From Nocardioides sp. Root190 (lineage in GTDB: Bacteria; Actinomycetota; Actinomycetes; Propionibacteriales; Nocardioidaceae), in NCBI RefSeq assembly GCF_001428565.1, contig NZ_LMIA01000008.1, forward strand, positions 181,762 to 245,761: DNA of 64,000 nt, read 5' to 3'. A program made the position numbers and the translations under genes. This document shows, piece by piece, positions 32,086 through 39,887 of the stretch (the first letter of the stretch is position 1; every line of letters starts with the position of its first letter). The notes under the pieces were generated by a model. That model saw only the letters and a program-made list of their open reading frames with translations, was not told where the DNA came from and searched no databases.

Positions 32086-32799
32086 GTGGCACTCGTCCAG
32101 GGGGGACCGACCGGTCGGTCGTTGAAGCACGTCGCGATTCGTGAATACGTCCGCGACCTCGTTCGTGACAGCCCGCCCGGCGCCGCGGCGCCGTCGGAGC
32201 GCGACCTGGTGGATCGCTTCGGCGTCGCGCGGATGACCGTGCGTCAGGCGCTCGACGCGCTCGTCGTCGAAGGCGTGCTCGAACGCGTACCCGGCCGCGG
32301 CACCTTCGTCGCCGGACCCCGTCGGGTGCCGACGGGCGTCTCAAGCTTCACCGAGGAGATGAGCCGTCGCGGCCTGGCCACCGAGACCCGCACGATCCTC
32401 ATCGAGTGCGTCCCCGCCCGGGAGACGATCTCCACCGCGCTGCGGATCCAGCCCGGAGAGCCCGTCGTGCACTGGCGTCGCCTGCGCCTGGTCGACGGCC
32501 GCGCGGTGTGCCTGTCCGACACCTTCCTGCCCGAGATCCTCGTGCACGGTCTCGTCGACCACCCGCCCGCCAGCCTGTACGACGAGCTGGCCGCCCGAGG
32601 CCGCCGTCCCGGCTGGGCCGAGGACGGGATCTCCGCAGCCACGTCCTCGGCGGAGGAGGCGGCGCTGCTCGACATGGTGCCCGGCGACGTCGTGCTCCGT
32701 CACTGCCGCCGCGCGCTCTGGGGCGAGACCGTCGTCGAGGTGTCGCGATCGGTCTACCGGGGCAACGAGCACACGTTCAGCCTGCAGCTGAGCAGCTGA
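32086..32799 (+). CDS. GntR-family (HutC subfamily) transcriptional regulator
   Basis: This 237-residue regulator has an N-terminal winged helix-turn-helix (IREYVRDLVRD, PSERDLVDRFGVARMTVRQALDAL, with VPGRGTFV as the wing) and a C-terminal UTRA ligand domain (about 80-235). HutC-type members sense sugar phosphates, amino acids or other small effectors. No obvious metabolic target lies beside it: an AlkB-like gene is divergent and a small protein gene is convergent, so it may act elsewhere. Confidence 0.92.
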   Translation: MALVQGGPTGRSLKHVAIREYVRDLVRDSPPGAAAPSERDLVDRFGVARMTVRQALDALVVEGVLERVPGRGTFVAGPRRVPTGVSSFTEEMSRRGLATETRTILIECVPARETISTALRIQPGEPVVHWRRLRLVDGRAVCLSDTFLPEILVHGLVDHPPASLYDELAARGRRPGWAEDGISAATSSAEEAALLDMVPGDVVLRHCRRALWGETVVEVSRSVYRGNEHTFSLQLSS

Positions 32800-32828
32800 G
32801 CGGCTGAGCGGCTGGGCGTGCCGGAGGC

Positions 32829-33197
32829 TCAGGTGGTGGCGAGCCTGCCCAGCGGCGCGACGAGCTGACCGCTCTCCTCGCACACCCACTGGGGGTCGGG
32901 CCCCCCGAGGTCGGGATCGACGTGCAGCGCGTGGACCGGACCTCCGTCGCAACGGGTGCACACGGGCCAGAGACCGTCGCGCTCGTGGCGGCCGAACTGG
33001 TCGGCCAACGCGTCCTGCACGTCCTGGGCGATCAGGCCCGCGATGTAGGGCTCGCCGTCGACCCACTGCTCGAGCCACCATCGTCGCTCGGAGCAGGCCT
33101 CCTCGAGGAGGGTCACCGATGCCGGGGTGTCGAGCGCCCGGGCCGCGAGATCGGCCAGGACGTTCGCTCGCGCCTGATAGATCACGCTGTCGTCCAC
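32829..33197 (-). CDS. Small protein of unknown function with a C-x2-C motif
   Basis: I do not recognise this 122-residue protein. It has a helical N-terminal two thirds (YQARANVLADLAARAL, EEACSERRWWLEQWVDGE) and a C-terminal segment with PVCTRCDGGPVHALHVDPDL and a further cysteine in WVCEESGQ, possibly a small metal-binding site. The GTG at 33197 was chosen because a CACAAT hexamer lies exactly 6 nt upstream. It is near the HD-domain and rtcB genes on the same strand. Confidence 0.65.
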   Translation of the reverse strand: MDDSVIYQARANVLADLAARALDTPASVTLLEEACSERRWWLEQWVDGEPYIAGLIAQDVQDALADQFGRHERDGLWPVCTRCDGGPVHALHVDPDLGGPDPQWVCEESGQLVAPLGRLATT

Positions 33198-33203
33198 GTC
33201 ACC

Positions 33204-33209
33204 ATTGTG
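33204..33209 (-). promoter_or_regulatory. -10 element for the gene at 32829 (leaderless)
   Basis: CACAAT on the minus strand ends 6 nt before the GTG at 33197. Confidence 0.4.
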
Positions 33210-33243
33210 CGCGGGTTGCCCAACTCGGCCACCCGGACGGGCC

Positions 33244-33858
33244 TCAGGCAGGCGGGCGGAACTTCTCCAGCTCGGCCGCGATGTTCGCACGCGCGGACGT
33301 CTCCCACGTCGCGGCGGCGTACGTCGTGTGGAAGAGGTGGGTCTTGGCGGCGAGCGCCCGCAGCACCTCGGCACGGCCTGCCTCGAAGACCTCGTCGGGC
33401 AGGTGGGCGTACTCCCGCCGCACTGCCGCGACGTACTCCGCGTAGCGGTCCGGAGGGGTGGCGAGGATCGCGAGGTCGGCGTCGGACAGCGCGCACCCGT
33501 TGGCGTCCCCGGCCTCGGGCCGGTGGTGCTCGGTCAACCTCACCAGGCGGGCGACCTCGGCGACCGTGGCCGCCGAGGTGATGTCGGCCAGGGCCTCCTC
33601 AGCCCAGGACGCGGAGCGCTCCTCGGCATCGCGCTCCCCGTCGTACACGGCGTCGTGGAACCACGCGGCGAGCAGGACCTCCGTGCGGTCGAAGGCCGTG
33701 CCCTGTGCAGCGAGCTCCTCCAGCCGGGTGAGGACCTCGCTCAGGTGCCGCACGTTGTGATAGCCGCGCGATGGTTCGTCGTACGCCGCCAGCAGCTCGG
33801 CACGCAGACCCTCGGCGCCCGTGAGCGGCCAGGGCAGGTCGGGATGATCGTCCTCCAT
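33244..33858 (-). CDS. HD-domain metal-dependent phosphohydrolase-like protein
   Basis: This 204-residue protein has YHNVRHLSEVL (first histidine), AAWFHDAVYDG (HD motif, about residue 67) and VARLVRLTEHHRPEAG, the ligands of the HD superfamily. This small group is often annotated as predicted metal-dependent HD phosphohydrolase. Substrate is unknown. The ATG at 33858 is favoured; a TTGAAT hexamer lies 6 nt upstream, a weak -10. Confidence 0.82.
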   Translation of the reverse strand: MEDDHPDLPWPLTGAEGLRAELLAAYDEPSRGYHNVRHLSEVLTRLEELAAQGTAFDRTEVLLAAWFHDAVYDGERDAEERSASWAEEALADITSAATVAEVARLVRLTEHHRPEAGDANGCALSDADLAILATPPDRYAEYVAAVRREYAHLPDEVFEAGRAEVLRALAAKTHLFHTTYAAATWETSARANIAAELEKFRPPA

Positions 33859-33901
33859 CGGACCATTCAAACCGACCGCCCCAGCCGTGTCACACCCGGG
33901 C

Positions 33902-35083
33902 TCAGTCGCCCTTGACGTTCACGATCTGACGCAGCGTGTGCCGGATCTCGACCAGGTCGGCGGCGTCGGCCATCACCTGGTCGATGTCCTTGTACGCCGC
34001 CGGGATCTCGTCGATGAACGCGTCGGTGTCGCGGTACTCGATCCCGGTCATCGCCTCCCGCAGCTGGTCACGGGTGAACGTGCGCCGTGCCCGCGACCGC
34101 GAGTACTCCCGCCCCGCACCGTGCGGCGCGGAGTTGAGCGCGACCGGGTTGCCGAGCCCGCTGACGACGTACGACGCCGTCCCCATCGACCCCGGGATGA
34201 GGCCCGGGCGTCCCAGCTCCGCATTGATCGCACCCTTGCGGGAGAGCCAGACGGTCGTGCCGAAGTGCTTCTCCTGCTCGGTGTAGTTGTGGTGGCAGTT
34301 GATCTCCTCGGCGCGCTCGACCTCGTCGGCCGAGCCGAGCCCCACCCACTCGGCGAACTGCCGCACGACCCGGTCCATCATCTCCTCGCGGTTGAGCAGC
34401 GCGTAGGTCTGCGCCCACCGCATCTCGCGGATGTAGGCCCAGAACTCGTCGGTGCCCTCGGCGAGGTAGGCGAGATCCTTGTCAGGGAGCTGGATCCACC
34501 ACTTCTCGCACAGGTCGCGGGCGATCCTGATGTGGTGCTGGGCGATGCGGTTGCCCACGCCCCGTGAACCGGAGTGGAGGAACAGCCAGACCCGGTCGAC
34601 CTCGTCGACGGTCACCTCGATGAAGTGGTTGCCCGACCCGAGCGTCCCCAGCTGCAGCTCCCACCGCCCGGCGTACCGGCTCGGCGCGAAGCCCGCTTCG
34701 CCCGCGGCCCGGGTGAGCTGCTCGAGACGGCGCTCGGTGTGCTCGCGGGAGATCTTCTTGTTCGCCGCGCCGGCCGAGAGCGGGACGGCCCGCTCGATGG
34801 CCTCCCGCAGCACGCGCCGGTCGGCGGGCAGCTGGTCGGCGGTGAACTGGGTGCGCACGGCGATCATGCCGCAGCCGATGTCGACGCCGACCGCTGCCGG
34901 GATGATCGCGCCGCGGGTCGGGATGACCGAACCCACCGTCGCGCCCAGGCCCAGGTGGGCGTCGGGCATCAGCGCGAGGTGCGGGTGGATGAACGGCATG
35001 CTCGCCGTCGTCACCGCCTGGTCGCGCGTGCCCTGCTCGAGGATGGAAGCCCAGTTGAGCAGCTTCGGGGTGATCTTCTCCAT
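33902..35083 (-). CDS. rtcB: RNA-splicing ligase RtcB
   Basis: This 393-residue enzyme joins RNA 2',3'-cyclic phosphate or 3'-phosphate to 5'-OH ends with GTP and Mn(II). GVDIGCGMIAV supplies a metal cysteine, GSGNHFIEV and HSGSRGVGN further metal/active-site histidines, and SAPHGAGREYSRS the histidine that is guanylylated. It is the compact bacterial type. No RtcA or archease gene is next to it, so its role (RNA repair or tRNA maintenance) is open. An AGGAACC site precedes the ATG, so unlike many neighbours it has a leader. Confidence 0.94.
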   Translation of the reverse strand: MEKITPKLLNWASILEQGTRDQAVTTASMPFIHPHLALMPDAHLGLGATVGSVIPTRGAIIPAAVGVDIGCGMIAVRTQFTADQLPADRRVLREAIERAVPLSAGAANKKISREHTERRLEQLTRAAGEAGFAPSRYAGRWELQLGTLGSGNHFIEVTVDEVDRVWLFLHSGSRGVGNRIAQHHIRIARDLCEKWWIQLPDKDLAYLAEGTDEFWAYIREMRWAQTYALLNREEMMDRVVRQFAEWVGLGSADEVERAEEINCHHNYTEQEKHFGTTVWLSRKGAINAELGRPGLIPGSMGTASYVVSGLGNPVALNSAPHGAGREYSRSRARRTFTRDQLREAMTGIEYRDTDAFIDEIPAAYKDIDQVMADAADLVEIRHTLRQIVNVKGD

Positions 35084-35246
35084 CGATGGTTCCTGTGTCG
35101 TGGCCCTTCTCGTGTCGTGGCCTGCCGCGATGGCGTGCCGACGGAGGACGCTACGGCCACAGAAATACGTTGCGCACCGTGTTTCCCGGGCCGTAGGGGC
35201 CTTCTCGTCCTTCGGTGGGGGTCGGCGGGTGGCCCGGATCGTAGGG

Positions 35247-35252
35247 CAGGAT
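35247..35252 (+). promoter_or_regulatory. -10 element for the chorismate mutase gene (leaderless)
   Basis: CAGGAT ends 7 nt before the GTG at 35260. Confidence 0.4.
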
Positions 35253-35259
35253 GGGCCGC

Positions 35260-35562
35260 GTGAGTGCTGACGACGCCCGGGCCGAGCTCCACCGACTGCG
35301 GTCGAGCATCGACAACCTCGACGCCGCCCTCGTGCACCTGTTGGCCGAGCGGTTCAAGTGCACCGAGCAGGTCGGTCGGCTCAAGGCCCGGTCCGGGATG
35401 CCCCCGGCCGACCCGGCTCGCGAGTCCGTCCAGATCGCGCGGCTGCGCTCGATGGCGGAGAGCTCCGGACTGGACCCGCACTTCGCGGAGAAGATCCTCA
35501 CCGTGATCATCGGCGAGGTCATCCGCAACCACGAGCAGTTCGCCGAGGCCGAGGAGGCCTGA
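35260..35562 (+). CDS. Chorismate mutase, AroQ type
   Basis: This 100-residue all-helical protein converts chorismate to prephenate for phenylalanine and tyrosine. RSSIDNLDAALVHLLAERFKCTEQVGRLKA holds the first active-site arginine and the arginine/lysine of helix 1; MPPADPARESVQIARL and the final helix complete the fold. It is the intracellular AroQ form without a signal peptide, and in actinobacteria such enzymes are often boosted by DAHP synthase. The GTG at 35260 is supported by the -10. Confidence 0.88.
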   Translation: MSADDARAELHRLRSSIDNLDAALVHLLAERFKCTEQVGRLKARSGMPPADPARESVQIARLRSMAESSGLDPHFAEKILTVIIGEVIRNHEQFAEAEEA

Positions 35563-35625
35563 GCCTGCGGGCCGGATCTGGTGCGCGCCCACCCGGGCCC
35601 ACCGCAAGCGCCATTTCGTTCCCGA

Positions 35626-35642
35626 GTTCGCCAGCGGCGAAC
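35626..35642 (+). promoter_or_regulatory. ClgR-type box upstream of lon
   Basis: GTTCGCCAGCGGCGAAC is a perfect inverted repeat of the form GTTCGC-N5-GCGAAC, the reported ClgR operator type. It lies 38 bp upstream of the lon start. In Streptomyces ClgR activates clp and lon genes. Confidence 0.65.
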
Positions 35643-35680
35643 GCCGGAACAGGGCGCTGCCGCCGTGCCTTGAGGAGGGC

Positions 35681-38032
35681 ATGACGAACCCGATCCAGCT
35701 TCCGGTGCTCTTCCTCTCCGACGTGGTGGTGCTTCCCGGGATGGTGGTCCGGGTCGAGCTCGACGAGCCCGCCCGTGCCGCCATCGACGCCGCCCAGGCG
35801 GCGGCCCGCGAGTCCGACGAATCCAGTGAGCCCGGCGGTGTCGCCCGCGTCCTGCTCGCCCCGCGCCTCGAGGACCGCTACGCGTCGTACGGCGTCGTGG
35901 CCACGGTCGAGAAGGTCGGCCGGTTCGCCGGCGGCGAGCCGGCAGCGGTCCTGAAGGCCGACGTGCGTGCCCGCATCGGCAGTGGTGTCTCCGGCCCCGG
36001 CGCAGCCCTGTGGGTCGAGGTCGAGGAGGTCGAGGCAGGCGTGGTCGACGACGACGTGCGGGCCCTGGCCGAGGAGTACCGCCAGCTCGTGGTCGGTCTC
36101 CTGCACCGGCGCGAGGCCTGGCAGGTCGCCGACACGGTGACCCGCATCGAGGACCCGGCGGCGCTGTCCGACACCGCCGGCTACGCGCCCTACCTCTCCG
36201 ACGACCGCAAGCGCGAGCTGTTGGAGACGCCCGAGGTGGGCGACCGCCTGCGTCTGCTCGTGGAGTGGACCCGCGACTTCGTCGCCGAGTCCGAGGTCAG
36301 CGAGAAGATCGAGACCGATGTCCGGGAGTCGCTGGAGAAGTCCCAGCGGGAGTTCCTCCTCCGCCAGCAGCTCAGCGCGATCCGCAAGGAGCTCGGTGAG
36401 GGGCAGGAGGACGGCGACGACCACCGGTCCCGGATCGAGGCCGCCGACGTGCCCGACCACGTCCGCGAGGCGCTGCTGCGCGAGCTCGACAAGCTGGAAC
36501 GCTCCAGCGACCAGAACCCCGAGGCCGGGTGGATCCGCACCTGGCTCGACACGGTGCTCGACCTGCCCTGGTCGGTGCGCACCGAGGACGACACCGACAT
36601 CGTGGCCGCCCGTGCCGTGCTCGACGCCGATCACCACGGCCTCGACGAGGTGAAGGACCGGATCACGGAGTACCTCGCCGTCCGCGCACGTCGCGCCGAG
36701 CGCGGACTCGACGTCGTCGGCGGGCGTGGTTCCGGCGCGGTCGTCCTGCTCGCCGGACCTCCCGGTGTCGGCAAGACCTCGCTCGGCGAGTCCGTCGCCA
36801 CGGCGCTGGGACGCTCGTTCGTCCGCGTCGCGCTCGGTGGCGTGCGCGACGAGGCCGAGATCCGCGGTCACCGCCGGACGTACGTCGGCGCGCTGCCCGG
36901 CCGCATCGTGCGGGCCATCAAGGAGGCCGGTTCGATGAACCCGGTCGTGCTGCTCGATGAGGTCGACAAGGTCGGTGCCGACTACCGCGGCGACCCGGCC
37001 GCGGCGCTGCTCGAGGTCCTGGACCCTGCGCAGAACCACACCTTCCGCGACCACTACCTCGATCTCGACCTCGACCTGTCCGACGTCCTGTTCATCGCCA
37101 CGGCCAACGACATCGGGGCCATCCCCGCGGCCCTGCTGGACCGGATGGAGCTCGTCTCGATCGACGGCTACACCGAGGAGGACAAGGTCGCGATCGCCCG
37201 CAACTTCCTCGTCCCGCGCCAGCTGGAGCGAGCCGCCCTCACCCCCGACGAGGTGAGCATCAGCGACGAGGCCCTGCGCGAGATCGCCGCCAACTACACC
37301 CGCGAGGCCGGCGTACGTCAGGTCGAGCGGCTGCTGGCGAAGGCCTTCCGCAAGGCCACGGCACGCCTGGCCTCCGGCGAGGTCGACCGGGTCGACATCG
37401 GGGTGGACGGCCTGATCGACCTGATCGGCCGCCCGCGCTTCACGCCGGACCTCGAGGAGCGCACGTCCGTCCCCGGTGTCGCCACCGGCCTCGCCGTGAC
37501 GGGGATGGGTGGGGACGTCCTGTACGTCGAGACGTCGTCCGCCGAGGGTGAGACCGGTCTGACCGTGACCGGACAGCTCGGCGACGTGATGAAGGAATCA
37601 GCGCGGATCGCGCTGTCGTGGGTGCGCTCGCACGCGGACGAGCTCGGCATCCCGGCCAGCGCCTTCGAGCAGTCGCTGCACGTGCACTTCCCCGCCGGCG
37701 CCGTACCCAAGGACGGGCCGTCGGCCGGTGTCACCATGGTGACCGCCCTCGTCTCGCTGCTGACCGGTCGCCCGGTGCGCTCCGACATCGCGATGACCGG
37801 GGAGGTCACGCTGTCGGGTCGGGTGCTGCCGATCGGCGGGGTCAAGCAGAAGCTGCTCGCCGCCCAGCGGGCCGGTGTCGCCGAGGTGTTCATCCCCGAG
37901 CGCAACCGTCCCGACCTCGACGACGTCCCGGCCGAGATCCTGGAGTCGCTGACCGTGACGCCCGTCGGTGTGGTGACCGAGATCCTCGAGCGTGCGTTGG
38001 TGGTGGCGCAGGAACAGGTCGTCGCGGCCTGA
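35681..38032 (+). CDS. lon: ATP-dependent protease La
   Basis: This 783-residue protease degrades abnormal and regulatory proteins. It has the Lon N-domain (LPVLFLSDVVVLPGMVV onward, 1-200), a helical linker, an AAA+ module with Walker A GPPGVGKTS (about 360) and Walker B VLLDEVDK, and the C-terminal protease domain with catalytic serine in PKDGPSAGVTM (about 680) and lysine in IGGVKQKLLAA (about 721). A ClgR-type box upstream predicts proteotoxic-stress control. A complex hairpin cluster follows. Confidence 0.96.
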   Translation: MTNPIQLPVLFLSDVVVLPGMVVRVELDEPARAAIDAAQAAARESDESSEPGGVARVLLAPRLEDRYASYGVVATVEKVGRFAGGEPAAVLKADVRARIGSGVSGPGAALWVEVEEVEAGVVDDDVRALAEEYRQLVVGLLHRREAWQVADTVTRIEDPAALSDTAGYAPYLSDDRKRELLETPEVGDRLRLLVEWTRDFVAESEVSEKIETDVRESLEKSQREFLLRQQLSAIRKELGEGQEDGDDHRSRIEAADVPDHVREALLRELDKLERSSDQNPEAGWIRTWLDTVLDLPWSVRTEDDTDIVAARAVLDADHHGLDEVKDRITEYLAVRARRAERGLDVVGGRGSGAVVLLAGPPGVGKTSLGESVATALGRSFVRVALGGVRDEAEIRGHRRTYVGALPGRIVRAIKEAGSMNPVVLLDEVDKVGADYRGDPAAALLEVLDPAQNHTFRDHYLDLDLDLSDVLFIATANDIGAIPAALLDRMELVSIDGYTEEDKVAIARNFLVPRQLERAALTPDEVSISDEALREIAANYTREAGVRQVERLLAKAFRKATARLASGEVDRVDIGVDGLIDLIGRPRFTPDLEERTSVPGVATGLAVTGMGGDVLYVETSSAEGETGLTVTGQLGDVMKESARIALSWVRSHADELGIPASAFEQSLHVHFPAGAVPKDGPSAGVTMVTALVSLLTGRPVRSDIAMTGEVTLSGRVLPIGGVKQKLLAAQRAGVAEVFIPERNRPDLDDVPAEILESLTVTPVGVVTEILERALVVAQEQVVAA

Positions 38033-38046
38033 TCGGGGCGGGGTGG

Positions 38047-38162
38047 GGCAGTTTCACCGCTTAGGTGGTGAAACTGCCGAACCTGGCACAGAAAACTGCC
38101 TCTGAGCACACGGAGTTTCATGTGCTCAGAGGCAGTTTCACCGCTTAGGCGGTGAAACTGCC
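38047..38162. terminator. Composite triple hairpin between lon and the XPB gene
   Basis: Hairpin A (38047-38078) and hairpin C (38131-38162) share the same sequence, GGCAGTTTCACCGC + TTAG + complement (A has one G-T change). Between them hairpin B (AAACTGCCTCTGAGCACA at 38093-38110 with its complement at 38121-38138) is a perfect 18-bp stem whose right arm overlaps the left arm of C, so B and C cannot form together. There is no T-tract; it serves two convergent genes. Confidence 0.75.
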
Positions 38163-38176
38163 ACCCACCCGCCCAC

Positions 38177-39853
38177 TCACACCTGATCCGCCGACGGCGT
38201 CGACCCCAGATCCTCCGCATCGATGATCCGGTACGCATAGCCCTGCTCGGCCAGGAAGCGCTGTCGGTTCTGGGCGAACTCCGCGTCGACGGTGTCGCGC
38301 GAGACGATCGTGTAGAAGTGCGCGACCTTGCGCTCCCCGTCAGGGCCGGGCTCCCCGGGGCGCAGCAGGCGCCCGAGTCGCTGGGCCTCCTCCTGGCGGG
38401 ACCCGAACGAGCCGGACACCTGGATCGCGACCTCGGCCGAGGGCAGGTCGATGGAGAAGTTCGCGACCTTCGAGACGACCAGCAGCCCGATCTCGCCGGA
38501 CCGGAACCCCTCGAAGAGACGTTGGCGTTCCTTGACCGGGGTCTGCCCGGTGATGACGGGGGCGTCGAGTGCGGTGGCCAGCTCGTCGAGCTGTTCGAGG
38601 TACTGCCCGATGACGAGCGTCGGCTGGCCCGCGTGCTTGGCGACGAGCTCGCGGACGACGCCCAGCTTCTCGGGGGTGCAGGCGGCGAGCCGGTACCTCT
38701 CCTCCGGCTCGGCGGTCGCGTAGACCATGCGTGAGACGTGGGGCAGCGACACCCGCACCTCGATGCAGTCCGCCGGCGCGATCCAGCCCTGGGCCTCGAT
38801 GTCCTTCCAGGGGGCGTCGTACCTCTTCGGTCCGATGAGGGAGAAGACGTCGCCCTCGCGGCCGTCCTCGCGCACGAGCGTGGCGGTGAGGCCGAGCCGG
38901 CGACGGGCCTGGAGGTCGGCGGTCATCCGGAAGATCGGTGCGGGCAGCAGGTGGACCTCGTCGTACACGATCAGGCCCCAGTCGCGGGCGTCGAACAGCT
39001 CGAGGTGCGGGTAGACGCCCTTCCGCTTCGTCGTGACGACCTGGTACGTCGCGATGGTGACCGGTCGGATCTCCTTCACGGTCCCGGAGTACTCGCCGAT
39101 CTCCTCCGCAGTGAGGGAGGTACGACGGATCAGCTCGTCCTTCCACTGCCGGGCGCTGACGGTGTTGGTCACCAGGATCAGGGTGGTCGCCTGGGCCTCG
39201 GCCATGGCGGCGGCGCCGACGATGGTCTTGCCGGCGCCACAGGGGAGTACGACGACGCCGGACCCGCCGTGCCAGAAGGACTCCGCCGCCTCCGCCTGGT
39301 AGCTGCGCAACGTCCAGCCGTCCTGGGCCAACGCGATCGCGTGGGCCTCCCCGTCGACGTACCCGGCGTAGTCCTCGGCAGGCCAGCCGATCTTGAGCAG
39401 CGCCTGCTTCAGGTTGCCGCGCTCGGAGGCGTGGACGACGACCGTGTCGGGGTCGAGGCGCGCGCCGAGCATGCCGGCGACCTTCTTCGCGCGCAGCACC
39501 TCCTCCAGCACCGGGCGGTCGGTCGAGGTCAGCACCAGGCCGTGGGTCGGGTGCTTCTCCAGACGGAGCCGGCCGAAGCGCGACATCGTCTCCGCGACGT
39601 CGACGAGCAACGCGTGCGGAACCGGGTAGCGCGAGTAGGTCAGCAACGTGTCCACGACCTGCTCGGCGTCGTGGCCGGCAGCCCGTGCGTTCCACAGGCC
39701 CAGCGGCGTCAACCGGTAGGTGTGGATGTGTTCGGGGGAGCGCTCCAGCTCCGCGAAGGGAGCGATGGCCTTGCGGCACTCCGCTGCCAGCTCGTGATCG
39801 ACCTCCAGCAGCAGCGACTTGTCCGACTGCACGATCAGGGGTCCGTCACTCAC
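38177..39853 (-). CDS. DNA repair helicase XPB (bacterial Ssl2/ERCC3 type)
   Basis: This 558-residue SF2 helicase has an N-terminal damage-recognition-like domain (1-150), Walker A LPCGAGKT (about 203-210), a DEVH box (VYDEVHLLP), the TATLVREDGRE segment with the RED motif of XPB, and the C-terminal helicase motifs (VISGQ-like VITGQTP, SFGSRQEEAQRLGRLLRP, a QxxGRxxR motif VI). Bacterial XPB unwinds 3'-5' and may act in repair, but its in vivo role is unclear. Its helicase-associated partner is 34 bp upstream on the same strand. Confidence 0.92.
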   Translation of the reverse strand: MSDGPLIVQSDKSLLLEVDHELAAECRKAIAPFAELERSPEHIHTYRLTPLGLWNARAAGHDAEQVVDTLLTYSRYPVPHALLVDVAETMSRFGRLRLEKHPTHGLVLTSTDRPVLEEVLRAKKVAGMLGARLDPDTVVVHASERGNLKQALLKIGWPAEDYAGYVDGEAHAIALAQDGWTLRSYQAEAAESFWHGGSGVVVLPCGAGKTIVGAAAMAEAQATTLILVTNTVSARQWKDELIRRTSLTAEEIGEYSGTVKEIRPVTIATYQVVTTKRKGVYPHLELFDARDWGLIVYDEVHLLPAPIFRMTADLQARRRLGLTATLVREDGREGDVFSLIGPKRYDAPWKDIEAQGWIAPADCIEVRVSLPHVSRMVYATAEPEERYRLAACTPEKLGVVRELVAKHAGQPTLVIGQYLEQLDELATALDAPVITGQTPVKERQRLFEGFRSGEIGLLVVSKVANFSIDLPSAEVAIQVSGSFGSRQEEAQRLGRLLRPGEPGPDGERKVAHFYTIVSRDTVDAEFAQNRQRFLAEQGYAYRIIDAEDLGSTPSADQV

Positions 39854-39859
39854 CGCACG

Positions 39860-39865
39860 ATTCTA
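39860..39865 (-). promoter_or_regulatory. -10 element for the XPB gene (leaderless)
   Basis: TAGAAT on the minus strand ends 6 nt before the GTG at 39853. It lies in the 34-bp gap after the helicase-associated gene. Confidence 0.55.
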
Positions 39866-39887
39866 GGTGGTGGTGCCGCAGCCGCCC

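Noticed and set aside
35519..37054. Long minus-strand open frame within lon
   Set aside because: Opposite to a clear Lon protease; composition is that of an antisense shadow.
38047..38162. CRISPR-like array
   Set aside because: Only two copies of the hairpin, no regular spacers and no cas genes.
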